This document shows, one piece after another, positions 9,355-18,187 of a stretch of DNA of 64,000 bases. Source of the DNA: UBA11346 sp038060575 (GTDB lineage Bacteria > Planctomycetota > UBA11346); assembly GCA_964652775.1 (NCBI GenBank), contig CAZZAM010000001.1, positions 193,454 to 257,453 of the forward strand, read 5' to 3'. The translations under genes and the position numbers were made by a program. The number at the start of each line of letters is the position of its first letter. Position 1 is the first letter of the stretch. The notes below the pieces were generated by a model. The model had not been told where the DNA came from, made no database searches, and saw only the letters and a program-made list of their open reading frames with translations.

Positions 9355-10846
9355 TGCCGCTGCTGCCACCGCTCCCGCAATCGCTCGTGTCACCGCCCTG
9401 ATCGGCGGCACCTGGCGCGAACTGCATGGGCCAACCGTAACGATCCAAAACCCTGCGAATGGCACGGCCTTGGCCGAGATGCGTCTTGGCACTGCCGAAG
9501 ATGCCGCCACTGCAGTTGCCGCCGCGCGCGCCGCGCTGCCTGGTTGGGCCGCGACGCCGCTCAACAAACGCCTGCAACTGATGTTCCAATTCCGCGAACT
9601 GCTGGTTCGTTCGGCCGATGAACTCTCACGCATCCTTGTGCGTGAACACGGCAAGACCTTTGATGAAGCACGCGGCGATCTGCAACGCGGCATCGAAGTG
9701 GTCGAACTGTGCTGTGGAGCGCAGGCGTATCTGAGCGGTGAAAGCCAGTCCGAACTTGCTGGCGGCATGGATGCACAGACCTGGCGCGAGCCAATTGGCG
9801 TCTGCGTCGGCATCACGCCGTTTAATTTCCCGGCGATGGTTCCGATGTGGATGTTCCCGATCGCGCTGGTCTGCGGCAATACGTTTGTGCTCAAGCCGAG
9901 TGAAAAAGTACCGATGACCGCCGTGCGTTTGGCGCAACTCATCGAGGAAGCTGGATTCCCGCCCGGCGTGTTCAACCTGATCCACGGAACCCGCGAGGTC
10001 GTCGAGACGCTGTGCACGCATCCCGATGTCGCCGCGATCAGCTTCGTCGGCTCAACGTCGGTCGCCGAAGCGGTGTACCGCATGGGCACCCAGCACGGCA
10101 AACGCGTTCAGGCCGCCGGCGGCGCGAAGAACGCGATGGTCGTCATGCCCGATGCCGACATGGACAGCACCATCCGCGGCCTCATAGGTGCGGCATATGG
10201 CTGCGCTGGACAACGTTGCATGGCCAATTCGTTGGTGATGGGCGTCGGCAGCATCGCCGATGAACTGCGCGATCGTCTGTGTCAGGCCATCGATGCGATC
10301 ATCGTCGGTGATGCATCCCAAGATCAGCGCACCGGCATGGGACCGCTGATTGACGCAGCCAGTTGCAAGCGTGTCAGAGAAGGAATCGCCGACGGTGTTC
10401 GTGAAGGTGGCGAGCTTGTCCGCGACGGACGCGTTGGCGTTCCCACGCGCGGCCACTTCGTCGGTCCGACACTGATCGACCGCGTTGCACCAACCAGCAT
10501 GCTCGCGAAACGCGAATGGTTCGGACCGTTGCTTGCTCAACTACGCCCCACCGATCTCGATCAAGCAATCAGCTGGATCAACAGTCACGAATACGGCAAC
10601 GGCGCGGTGATCGCGACGCGCGATGGCGCGGCGGCGCGCACGTTCGCCAAAGGTGTACAGTGTGGCATGATCGGCGTTAACGTTGCTGTGCCGGCCGCAC
10701 TCGCCCCGTACGCGTTTTCCGGCTGGAATCGCAGTTTCTTCGGCGATCTCCACGTGCAGGGCCGCGAAGGCTTCACGTTCTATACGCGGCAGAAGCTGGT
10801 GCTCTCGCGTTGGGACGGCGCCTACCGTCGTACCTTGGGCTGGTAA
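9347..10846 (+). CDS. mmsA: CoA-acylating (methylmalonate) semialdehyde dehydrogenase family
   Basis: At 499 residues this is a full-length aldehyde dehydrogenase of the MmsA/IolA group. These enzymes oxidise malonate or methylmalonate semialdehyde to acetyl- or propionyl-CoA using NAD and CoA. Group-specific signatures are GVCVGITPFNFPAMVPMWMF in the cofactor-binding region and YGCAGQRCMANS, where Cys291 is the nucleophile. The GGAKNAMVVMPDAD segment is also typical. It starts eight bases inside the upstream aldolase gene, which implies translational coupling. In myo-inositol and related pathways MmsA works at the end of degradation, so the operon may convert a polyol or sugar acid to acyl-CoA. 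The exact aldehyde cannot be read from sequence. Confidence 0.88.
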   Translation: MVDAAAATAPAIARVTALIGGTWRELHGPTVTIQNPANGTALAEMRLGTAEDAATAVAAARAALPGWAATPLNKRLQLMFQFRELLVRSADELSRILVREHGKTFDEARGDLQRGIEVVELCCGAQAYLSGESQSELAGGMDAQTWREPIGVCVGITPFNFPAMVPMWMFPIALVCGNTFVLKPSEKVPMTAVRLAQLIEEAGFPPGVFNLIHGTREVVETLCTHPDVAAISFVGSTSVAEAVYRMGTQHGKRVQAAGGAKNAMVVMPDADMDSTIRGLIGAAYGCAGQRCMANSLVMGVGSIADELRDRLCQAIDAIIVGDASQDQRTGMGPLIDAASCKRVREGIADGVREGGELVRDGRVGVPTRGHFVGPTLIDRVAPTSMLAKREWFGPLLAQLRPTDLDQAISWINSHEYGNGAVIATRDGAAARTFAKGVQCGMIGVNVAVPAALAPYAFSGWNRSFFGDLHVQGREGFTFYTRQKLVLSRWDGAYRRTLGW

Positions 10847-10873
10847 ACAGAACCCTCACGCAGCAGGACAACT

Positions 10874-12076
10874 ATGACCACCATGCAATCATTCCGTAGT
10901 CCGAGCCTCATTCGTTGCGGCGGTGGCAGTCGCCATGAGGTCGGTCAACTGGTGCGCCAGCTCAACGCCACCCGCGTGTTGGTGGTGACCGATCCAGGCG
11001 TGATCCAACTTGGGCTGCACACGGATGTCCTCGCCAGCCTCAAACTACACGGCTGTACGACGGAGATTTTCTCTGCCGTGCAACCTGATCCCAGCGACAC
11101 TAATGTCCGCGACGGGCTGCGCGCAGCGCAGGCGCATAAGGCCGATGTCTTGGTTGCGATCGGCGGCGGTTCAGCGATGGACTGCGCGAAGGTCCTCGCC
11201 ATCGCGGTGCGTCACGGTGACGATTTGCCCAGTTGGTCCGGTCGCGATCGGATCCCCGGCCCAGGCATTCCGCTAATTGCGGTTCCCACCACCGCCGGAA
11301 CCGGCAGCGAAGCCAGCAGCGTCGCTGTGATCACCAATACCAGTGCCGCCGTGAAGATGCTGATGTTGTCACCGCACTTGATGCCACGAATTGCTATCGT
11401 CGATTTCGAACTGTCGCTTGGTATGCCACGCGGACTCACCGCCGCCGTCGGCGTCGACACGCTGACCCACGGTATCGAATCGTACGTCTCGCGTCAGGCC
11501 GGACCGCTGACTGATTCCATTGCGCTGTCGTGCATCGAACTGTGTGGACGATTTCTGGAACGCGCTTGGCGCGACGGCAGTGATCGCGAAGCCCGCGAAG
11601 GCATGATGGCCGCAGCGTGTCAGGGCGGCATGGCCTTCACGAATAGCTCGGTCGCATTGGTGCATGGTATGAGTCGCCCGATCGGTGCGCTGTTTCATCT
11701 GCCGCACGGATTGTCGAATGCCGTATTGCTACCGAGCGTCACCGCGTGGTCGCTGCCTGCTGCCAGCGCACGCTACGCCACCGTCGCGCGCACGCTTGGC
11801 CTTGCTGCTTCCAGCGACAGCGACCTCGTCGCTGGCAAACGTCTGGTCGAGTACCTGGTGGGCCTCAATGAGCGACTCGCCATTCCATCACTCGGCGTGG
11901 CGATCAAGACAGATATCAGCGCATTCCGCGCCGTTATTGCCAAGATGGCCACAGACGCGCTCGCCTCGGGTAGTCCAGCCAACAATCCTCGCGTGCCGAC
12001 TCCAGCTGAGATCGCGCAACTCTACGAAGCCGCCTTTCATGGACGCTTAGTGGCAGTAGAGCAAGCCGCCAGCTGA
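10874..12076 (+). CDS. Iron-containing alcohol dehydrogenase
   Basis: A 400-residue group III alcohol dehydrogenase, which interconverts alcohols and aldehydes or ketones with NAD(P) and a divalent metal. The cofactor loop appears as AIGGGSAMDCAK at about residues 96-107. The metal-binding region is seen as GVDTLTHGIESYVS and LVHGMSRPIGALFHLPHGLS, which supplies the conserved histidines. It is the last gene of the operon that starts at 7330. A palindromic repeat element begins 18 bases behind its stop and may end the transcript. The family is certain; the physiological alcohol is not. Confidence 0.88.
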   Translation: MTTMQSFRSPSLIRCGGGSRHEVGQLVRQLNATRVLVVTDPGVIQLGLHTDVLASLKLHGCTTEIFSAVQPDPSDTNVRDGLRAAQAHKADVLVAIGGGSAMDCAKVLAIAVRHGDDLPSWSGRDRIPGPGIPLIAVPTTAGTGSEASSVAVITNTSAAVKMLMLSPHLMPRIAIVDFELSLGMPRGLTAAVGVDTLTHGIESYVSRQAGPLTDSIALSCIELCGRFLERAWRDGSDREAREGMMAAACQGGMAFTNSSVALVHGMSRPIGALFHLPHGLSNAVLLPSVTAWSLPAASARYATVARTLGLAASSDSDLVAGKRLVEYLVGLNERLAIPSLGVAIKTDISAFRAVIAKMATDALASGSPANNPRVPTPAEIAQLYEAAFHGRLVAVEQAAS

Positions 12077-12093
12077 ATGCAAAACAAGCCAAC

Positions 12094-12258
12094 CCAAGGC
12101 AACCGCAGAGGCGCAGAGGCCGCAGAGATCGCGGAGATCGCGGAGGAGAGAATGCTGATGTTTCCCGCTGCGGACGATTGGCGCTAGCTACAGCCAGAGT
12201 GTTTCAACCGCATTCCTCTGCGACCTCTGCGGCCTCTGCGCCTCTGCGGTTGCCTTGG
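12094..12258. repeat. Palindromic GCAGAGG element, copy A
   Basis: The left arm begins CCAAGGCAACCGCAGAGG at 12094 and continues as 8-9 base GCAGAGG-type units. The right arm (12215-12258) is its inverted complement and ends GGTTGCCTTGG. The roughly 60-base middle is unlike coding DNA. The element lies 18 bases behind the alcohol dehydrogenase stop. Its central sequence matches the copies at 37525 and 52376 only partly, so this is a more diverged copy. Confidence 0.9.
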
Positions 12259-12320
12259 TGGTTTTCAGCTACGGTATTGAGATTGATTGCAGCTCAGTCG
12301 TAAGTTCCGAAGCTGCCGCG

Positions 12321-13091
12321 ATGCCCTACGAAGTTACCGCACTACGAAAATCCATCGCCGTACTACGCGTGTTGGCCAAGAGCACCGATGCCGTCGGTGT
12401 GACTGAGTTGGCGCGCCAAGCAGGTGTGTCGAAGAATATGGCCTTCCGTATCTGTCAAACACTGTGCGCCGAAGGTTGGTTGCTGACCGAAGAAGGCTCG
12501 CGTTATCGCCTGACCTTGACCCCCTTTCACGTCTTTGCGAAGCCACTGGAACGCGCGCAATTGACCACCGCCTGCATCGGTCCACTGCAAGCGCTAGCCA
12601 GCGTCACCGGGCAAACGGCGTACATTTCGGTACTCGACGGCAAACGCGCGGTCCACGTGCAAGTGATCGAAGGTCAGGGCGCGATCCGCGTTGCCGGCGC
12701 AGTCGGTCATGCTTTTCCACTGCATGCCACGGCGCAAGGCAAAGTGTTCCTGGCCTGGAACCCGGCACTGGCACAACGCGTGCTCTGTTCGCGGCTAACT
12801 GCCAACACTGCGAAAACGTTGGTAGATCCGCGCCGACTTGAACGTCAACTTGCCGAGATTCGTCAGCACGGCTACGCACTGAACCGCGAAGAATACATCA
12901 GTGGTATGGTCGGATGCGCTGCACCGATTCGCGATCGTCGTGGCCATGTCGTAGCCGCAGTCGGTATATTTGCTCCAACTGGAAATCTCGATCTGGCGGC
13001 ATTGCGCACCATGGGATCGAGCGTGCTCTGTCGTACCGCCTATACGATCAGCGTGGCGCTTGGACATACGATTGCGGGATCACGCGTCTGA
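12321..13091 (+). CDS. IclR family transcriptional regulator
   Basis: A 256-residue regulator with the IclR layout. An N-terminal winged helix-turn-helix (residues about 5-65, LRKSIAVLRVLAK and VTELARQAGVSKNMAFRICQ) is followed by the C-terminal effector domain (about 75-250, including HATAQGKVFLAW and ISGMVGCAAPIRDRRG). I chose the ATG at 12321 because upstream in-frame codons run into the repeat element. It sits directly downstream of the four-gene sugar-type operon on the same strand, and IclR proteins commonly control neighbouring catabolic operons, so it may regulate 7330-12076. No operator could be identified with confidence. Confidence 0.88.
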   Translation: MPYEVTALRKSIAVLRVLAKSTDAVGVTELARQAGVSKNMAFRICQTLCAEGWLLTEEGSRYRLTLTPFHVFAKPLERAQLTTACIGPLQALASVTGQTAYISVLDGKRAVHVQVIEGQGAIRVAGAVGHAFPLHATAQGKVFLAWNPALAQRVLCSRLTANTAKTLVDPRRLERQLAEIRQHGYALNREEYISGMVGCAAPIRDRRGHVVAAVGIFAPTGNLDLAALRTMGSSVLCRTAYTISVALGHTIAGSRV

Positions 13092-13152
13092 GAAACCCGG
13101 CGATCATGTCAATGCCCACTGCAACACGCATGGCGCTGATCCACTGCCCACG

Positions 13153-13158
13153 TAGTCT
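13153..13158 (+). promoter_or_regulatory. Putative -10 box (TAGTCT) for a leaderless start
   Basis: TAGTCT lies eight bases before the ATG of the ABC transporter gene and no Shine-Dalgarno is visible. A transcript starting just downstream would carry almost no leader. No clear -35 box is seen. Confidence 0.3.
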
Positions 13159-13166
13159 ACCCAACC

Positions 13167-15035
13167 ATGGATGAATCGCCGACCACGAATCAGGCCGAGC
13201 CGACCGTCGTTCCAACCCAACGCCTACGCGCTGCCATAGAACCGAAGGCTGGCCAACGCAATGGGCCGATCGCGGTCTGGTGGAGTCTGCAGCGTGGAAC
13301 TACGGCGCAGTGGATAGCGGTCTTTTTTCTACTGAACCTGCGGCATCTGCCGGTGTATGTGCTGCCGTTACTGACCGGCATGCTGATTGACCGCATCGAT
13401 CCGGCGAATCCCGGCAAGGTACTGGAGGTGCTGCCCTGGGCGATGGCCGCCGCCTTCGCTCTGTGCATGGGCAACATCTTCGCCACCACGGCCAGCAACG
13501 TCATTCGCCAACGCATCAGCCGAACGCTGACCGCTGGCCTCCGCCGCGCGCTGGCACGGCGACTCAACCGCCTTGCCTTCGCCTACCATGACCAATCACA
13601 ATCGGGCGAGGTGCAGAACAAATTTCTCCTCGACATGCAACGCCTGGAAGCGGTGCAGATGTTTTTCACTGAGTCGATGATGCTCTACGGCTCGGCGATC
13701 CTGGTCATGCTGGTGATCGTGGCCTGTAAGATGCCGCTGTTCCTGGTGGTCATCGCTTCGGTGGTACCGCTCAACATGATCGTCGCACGAGCGCTACGCG
13801 GGCGACTGCGCGCAACCCAGTCAGCATATCGCGTCGCGGAAAACGAATTCATCTCGCAACTCAACGAAACCATCAGTGGTGTGCGACTTAATCGCGCCCA
13901 TGCGACCGAAGATCTTGCCGAGGAACGCCTCGGCCGTGCTGCCGGAGAAGTTGCCGAACGCGGACTCCACCTTGATTTTATTTCCAGCTTGTTCGGTTCC
14001 GGCAATTGGGCGGTGTCCTCCTTCCTGCACATGGTGGTGGTTGGACTCGGTGTATGGCTGGCTGTGTCTGGGCCGGCACACACCACGTTTCTGGGCTTCG
14101 CCATCGACATTCCCCGGCTTTCAGTCGGCGATCTCACCATCCTCGTCAGCTACTACGCCATCGTCGCCGCAGCTATGTCGCATATTCTCGGCAGCATCCC
14201 CGCCCTCGCTGCTGCGCGCGATGCGGTCAACTCCCTCGCCGACCTGTGGGACGAGGACCAGGAAGAAGAAGCCGACAACGGCAAACGCACGCTGCCCCGG
14301 ATCGCTGGTGAGATCGAGATGCGTCGAGTCACCTTCACCTATCGACCAGAGACTGGTGGCCGCAACTTGAATGGTCTCGATTTGCATATTCCAGCCGGCA
14401 CCTCGTTAGCCTTAGTCGGCGCATCGGGATCAGGAAAATCCACCATCGCTAGTTTGATTCTTGGTTTCTATCAACCGCAAGAAGGCAGCGTTTTGATCGA
14501 CGGGCAGGATTTGCGTCAACTCGATCGCCGCAGCGTGCGTCGGCAGATCGGCGTGGTCAGCCAGGATGTAGTTCTCTTCCGCGACAGCATTCTCGACAAC
14601 ATCGCCTGGGGTGAGCGGAAGCCCGACCGTGCCCGCGCTCGCGAAGCGGCCCGGCGCGCGAATGCACTCGAATTCATTGAAGCTATGCCTGGCGGCTTCG
14701 ACCACGAACTCGGTGACCGCGGTATCGGTCTGTCTGGCGGTCAACGTCAGCGCCTAGCGATCGCGCGCGCGTTATACCGTGATCCACGCATCCTTGTCCT
14801 TGATGAAGCGACCAGTGCGCTTGATCCGGAAAGTGAACGTCTAGTTCAAAAGGCACTCGAAGAACTGATGCGCGGACGCACCACGGTGATCATCGCGCAT
14901 CGCCTGAGTACCGTCCGCAGTGCCAACCGCATCGCGGTTCTTGATCACGGCCAAGTGATCGAAGCTGGTACGTACGATGAACTAATGGAAAAGAACGGCG
15001 CATTTAAACGGTTAGCAACAGGTCAGTTGGCGTAG
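13167..15035 (+). CDS. ABC exporter half-transporter (MsbA-like, membrane domain fused to ATPase)
   Basis: A 622-residue fusion of six membrane helices (about residues 45-340) and an ATP-binding cassette (about 380-622). All ATPase motifs are intact: Walker A GASGSGKST (about 418-426), Q-loop in IGVVSQDVVLF, signature LSGGQRQRLAIARAL (about 522), Walker B ILVLDEATSALD and the H-loop IAHRLST. Such half-transporters work as homodimers to export lipids, drugs or peptides; the cargo is not evident from the sequence. The gene is alone on the plus strand, 75 bases after the IclR gene. Its start codon is preceded by a -10-like box rather than a ribosome binding site. Confidence 0.9.
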   Translation: MDESPTTNQAEPTVVPTQRLRAAIEPKAGQRNGPIAVWWSLQRGTTAQWIAVFFLLNLRHLPVYVLPLLTGMLIDRIDPANPGKVLEVLPWAMAAAFALCMGNIFATTASNVIRQRISRTLTAGLRRALARRLNRLAFAYHDQSQSGEVQNKFLLDMQRLEAVQMFFTESMMLYGSAILVMLVIVACKMPLFLVVIASVVPLNMIVARALRGRLRATQSAYRVAENEFISQLNETISGVRLNRAHATEDLAEERLGRAAGEVAERGLHLDFISSLFGSGNWAVSSFLHMVVVGLGVWLAVSGPAHTTFLGFAIDIPRLSVGDLTILVSYYAIVAAAMSHILGSIPALAAARDAVNSLADLWDEDQEEEADNGKRTLPRIAGEIEMRRVTFTYRPETGGRNLNGLDLHIPAGTSLALVGASGSGKSTIASLILGFYQPQEGSVLIDGQDLRQLDRRSVRRQIGVVSQDVVLFRDSILDNIAWGERKPDRARAREAARRANALEFIEAMPGGFDHELGDRGIGLSGGQRQRLAIARALYRDPRILVLDEATSALDPESERLVQKALEELMRGRTTVIIAHRLSTVRSANRIAVLDHGQVIEAGTYDELMEKNGAFKRLATGQLA

Positions 15036-15231
15036 GCATCCGTCGAATGTTTTGCCTGGATACAACTCTCCGGGTGGCTCTGACTAGAATCATTGGTGAA
15101 ATCACCGTGGTTGCACATCGAACTGCGCCCGCGAAACCCACAGCCAGCGGCCGAATTCCTTGCTCCAACCTCCATCTGGTTCATGCTCAAGAATCCACGC
15201 TGTTTCGCCAACTTCCACTATCGGGCACTGC

Positions 15232-15963
15232 ATGCATTCCTTCATTTTTTCTATGCTCCTCATAACGTTCGCCTGCGCCGCAACCCGGACCGCAGAAACT
15301 GCGGCTCTTCGAATCATGCTGTATGGTGATTCAATCAGTGCCGGCTCAAACATAGCAGATGGCAAGGCCAGTGATGCCTGGGCCACATTGGTGCAAGCGA
15401 AGGGGAAAATCGAGTTTATCAATGTCAGTCGCGGAGGCAGGTCGACCAACTCGGAGAAGGATTTCATCGAAGCACTGAAGTCCTCGAGCCGCCTGGACGC
15501 CATCATCATTGCTCTCGGCACTAATGACGCGCGCGATCTCAGCACCAACATGGTGGTCAACGCCGTGGCCCACATTGATGCCATGGTGGTCGCCGCGAAA
15601 GCAGCCGGGGTCAAACGGTTCGTGATCTTTGGACCGACCAATATCAACAAGAACGCGCTCAAAGCCTCGTTCAATATCCGCAGTGAACGTGACGAAAATA
15701 CAAAAAACCTCAATGCAGCGTATGAAAAATATACGAAGGAAAAGAACCTGGGGTTCATTTCCCTCTATGGCCGGGTTCCCGAAGATTCGCTACGTGCCGA
15801 TGGCGTTCACCCTGACAAGGCGGGGAACATCGCGCTCGCTGAATTCTTGGCAGACAAGATCATCTCGGTATTACAAAGCCCACAGACTGAAAAAGCTCAC
15901 GTGAATCCCGCTGGGGGACAGCAAGCCCCGGTCCGAGACAAGAACCAAAACAATTCGCCCTAA
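15232..15963 (+). CDS. Secreted SGNH/GDSL hydrolase
   Basis: A 243-residue esterase of the SGNH fold. Block I is IMLYGDSISAGSN with the nucleophile Ser34, block III is IIALGTNDARD, and block V is DGVHPDKAGN with Asp190 and His193 completing the triad. Residues 1-23 (FIFSMLLITFACAA) form a signal peptide, so the enzyme is probably periplasmic or secreted. I chose the ATG at 15232 because upstream in-frame sequence has no signal character; ATG 15253 is also possible. SGNH enzymes of this size often remove acetyl groups from polysaccharides. This fits the exported glycan-active genes next to it, but the substrate is unproven. The last 25 residues are polar and probably disordered. Confidence 0.85.
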   Translation: MHSFIFSMLLITFACAATRTAETAALRIMLYGDSISAGSNIADGKASDAWATLVQAKGKIEFINVSRGGRSTNSEKDFIEALKSSSRLDAIIIALGTNDARDLSTNMVVNAVAHIDAMVVAAKAAGVKRFVIFGPTNINKNALKASFNIRSERDENTKNLNAAYEKYTKEKNLGFISLYGRVPEDSLRADGVHPDKAGNIALAEFLADKIISVLQSPQTEKAHVNPAGGQQAPVRDKNQNNSP

Positions 15964-16046
15964 AGTTGGCGCTCAAAGATTTGCAGTAGAGACTGCAGAT
16001 GAAAACTGACGGTATCCAGAGGCAAAACCTGACTGATCGGCCTGTC

Positions 16047-18095
16047 TTAGTGATACTCCGGAATATCCCGTTTGCCGTCACCATCGAAGTCGCCGCGCGC
16101 GTAGGCCGGGGCGTTGATCGTCGAGCCGTGCTGGTCGTTGAACGGCGAAGCAAGGTCGAGAGTGAATTCGGTCTTGTCCTTCCAGTTCGAAATCAGCAGG
16201 ACGCGGTCGGGGGCTTCGGCCAGCGGCGGGTCGATGGTAACGGTCTCCCCCTCCTGGGCGATCACCTTGCGGACCACGCCATCGAAGTGCACCTCGACCG
16301 CGTCGCCGACCTTGAACTGTCCGCCCATCGCATCGACGATCAGGCACTCGCGCGTGTTGTCGCCAATTTTCTTGGCATCGAGCGAGGTGCAGATGACCGG
16401 GGCGTTCTTGAACTCCGGGTCCTTCATCACCGAGTCCTTCTCTTGGCCGCTCTTCTTCTGCAGTTCCTCAAGGGTGTTGAACTTCTCCGCCTTGGCGTCC
16501 TGACGGTTGATGGTCCCCAGCTGGAAGGTGACTCCGGGGGCGCGGAACCACAGATTGTGGTCGGCGCTGAACTCGCCCTTGGCCGGGATGCCATAGAAGA
16601 CAGTCCCACCGTTGTTAACCATGATGTTGCGGCTGATCGTGTAGTCCTGCGCGGTCAGCGAGAACAGCGCGGCCGTCCACATGGCGAACGTGTTGCGCTC
16701 CCAGGTGCCCTTGGTCGCGTTGCCATGGCCCATGATCATCATGTTCGCCGCCGAACCGGCGAACATGTTGTTACGGAAGACGATCTGCGAGCAGTTCTCC
16801 ATCATCACGCTCTGTCCAGCACTGACCACGAGGTTGCTGTCGAAGGTGATGTTCTTTGTCACATTGTGCATCTGGATGTTGTCGGGATGGGCCATCGAGT
16901 TGTGGTGGTGGATGTAGTTGCCGCGCACCATGATGTCGCTGGCCTTGTGACTGATGATCAGGCCATCGACCGTTCCATCGGCGATCTCGTTGTTCTCGAT
17001 CAGGGTACCACTCTGGCCGGATAGCGCGATGCCGTACTGGTTGCGATAGATCAGATTGCGGACGATCTTGAGGTTCTTGTAGCCGCCGCCCTGGATGCCG
17101 AAGCGGCCGTTGTGATGGATGCTGCAACCAGTGATCGTGATGCTGTCGCCGGCTCCGATGACAGCGTTGTCGCAGTTGTTGAGCACGGCAGCGTCGGGCG
17201 TCCGTCCGGGATAAGCCGCATGCACGATCTCGAAGCCCTGAACGGTGGAGTAGGCGGTCGCGCCAAGGTCGAACACGCGTGGCCGACGCGGGATCTCGAT
17301 GACCGCCTTGGCGATGTCCTGCTGCTTCGGCCAGTAGAAGAGGCGCGCGCCGCTTTCGCCCTGCGCCGTCCAGGCCCACTCGCCCGGCCGGTCGATCAGG
17401 GTGACGAGATTCTCCAGGCGATAGCGGTCACTGCCGGCGGTGTAGGTCGCCTTGCCGCTGCCCAGCGGTGCATCGAGGGTCAGCGTGCTGGTCGCAGGAT
17501 CGAAGCCGGTCACTTTCTTACGCGTCTGGGCCACGCCCTTGTAGCGGAAGAAGAATAGGGTTGATCCCTTCCACACATCCGTCGTTTGAGTGAGATTTTT
17601 CGGATCGGTAACGGTGGTGTGATCGGCCTTCACGGTCGGCCACCAGCCCTCGTTGGGGGTACGCGCGATGTCCTGCTCGGCACCGTCCTCGAAGAAGGCG
17701 GTGGGCTGCCAGTCGATGTCCACCCAGTGGATGTTGGCGGCGTGCGCGCTACCCATTGCTTGCTCCGGCGTGCAGGTCTGCCAACCGGTAATGCGTTCCC
17801 CGCCACTGAGTACCACCCGCTGGCCAACCGCCGCCCTGATCAAAATGGGGGCCGCTGCAGTCCCCAGTGCGGTGACCGTAATCTGTTCCCGATATACACC
17901 GGCGTTGACGGTCAGCGTGTCGCCAGGCTTTAGCGCCGCGACGCCCTTCCCGACCGTGGCAAAAGGATCCGCCTCGTTGCCAATGCCGCTGTCCTTACCT
18001 CGGGCCTGATCGACCACAAAGGTATCGGCCGCCAACAAGCACAGGAACGCGCCGGGTAGGATGACGATGATGCTAGTTCTCAGAAATGGCTGCAT
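16047..18095 (-). CDS. Exported right-handed beta-helix protein (polysaccharide lyase-like)
   Basis: A 682-residue protein starting with a signal peptide (STIIVILPGAFLCLLAADTF region). The DUF1565-like opening (GNEADPFATVGKGVAALKPG, then AGVYREQITV) leads into many parallel beta-helix coils between residues about 270 and 470. These are recognisable by repeated phrases such as NNEIADGTVDGLII, VRGNYIHHHNSM and FRNNMFAGS. The C-terminus has DFDGDGKRDIPEYH, an acidic calcium-binding-like loop. Beta-helix proteins of this type include alginate, pectate and chondroitin lyases and many uncharacterised glycan-binding proteins; no catalytic residues can be assigned. AAGGG lies just before the ATG. It is convergent with the SGNH gene and upstream of nothing on its own strand. 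Confidence 0.82.
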   Translation of the reverse strand: MQPFLRTSIIVILPGAFLCLLAADTFVVDQARGKDSGIGNEADPFATVGKGVAALKPGDTLTVNAGVYREQITVTALGTAAAPILIRAAVGQRVVLSGGERITGWQTCTPEQAMGSAHAANIHWVDIDWQPTAFFEDGAEQDIARTPNEGWWPTVKADHTTVTDPKNLTQTTDVWKGSTLFFFRYKGVAQTRKKVTGFDPATSTLTLDAPLGSGKATYTAGSDRYRLENLVTLIDRPGEWAWTAQGESGARLFYWPKQQDIAKAVIEIPRRPRVFDLGATAYSTVQGFEIVHAAYPGRTPDAAVLNNCDNAVIGAGDSITITGCSIHHNGRFGIQGGGYKNLKIVRNLIYRNQYGIALSGQSGTLIENNEIADGTVDGLIISHKASDIMVRGNYIHHHNSMAHPDNIQMHNVTKNITFDSNLVVSAGQSVMMENCSQIVFRNNMFAGSAANMMIMGHGNATKGTWERNTFAMWTAALFSLTAQDYTISRNIMVNNGGTVFYGIPAKGEFSADHNLWFRAPGVTFQLGTINRQDAKAEKFNTLEELQKKSGQEKDSVMKDPEFKNAPVICTSLDAKKIGDNTRECLIVDAMGGQFKVGDAVEVHFDGVVRKVIAQEGETVTIDPPLAEAPDRVLLISNWKDKTEFTLDLASPFNDQHGSTINAPAYARGDFDGDGKRDIPEYH

Positions 18096-18187
18096 GTTGC
18101 CCTTGGTTCGGTTGCTGAATCATCCTAGAAACAGAGTGCAAATTAACAGGAGGCGCAAAAAGCTGATGGCAGACGGGGTTTTGCGCG

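Noticed and set aside
15999..17024. 341-residue reading frame on the plus strand
   Set aside because: It lies fully opposite the beta-helix gene, has no recognisable domain and reflects the third-position GC bias of that gene.
16047..18095. Horizontal transfer of the beta-helix gene based on its GC-rich look
   Set aside because: By eye its third positions look richer in G and C than its neighbours, but without a computed codon statistic the claim is not supportable.
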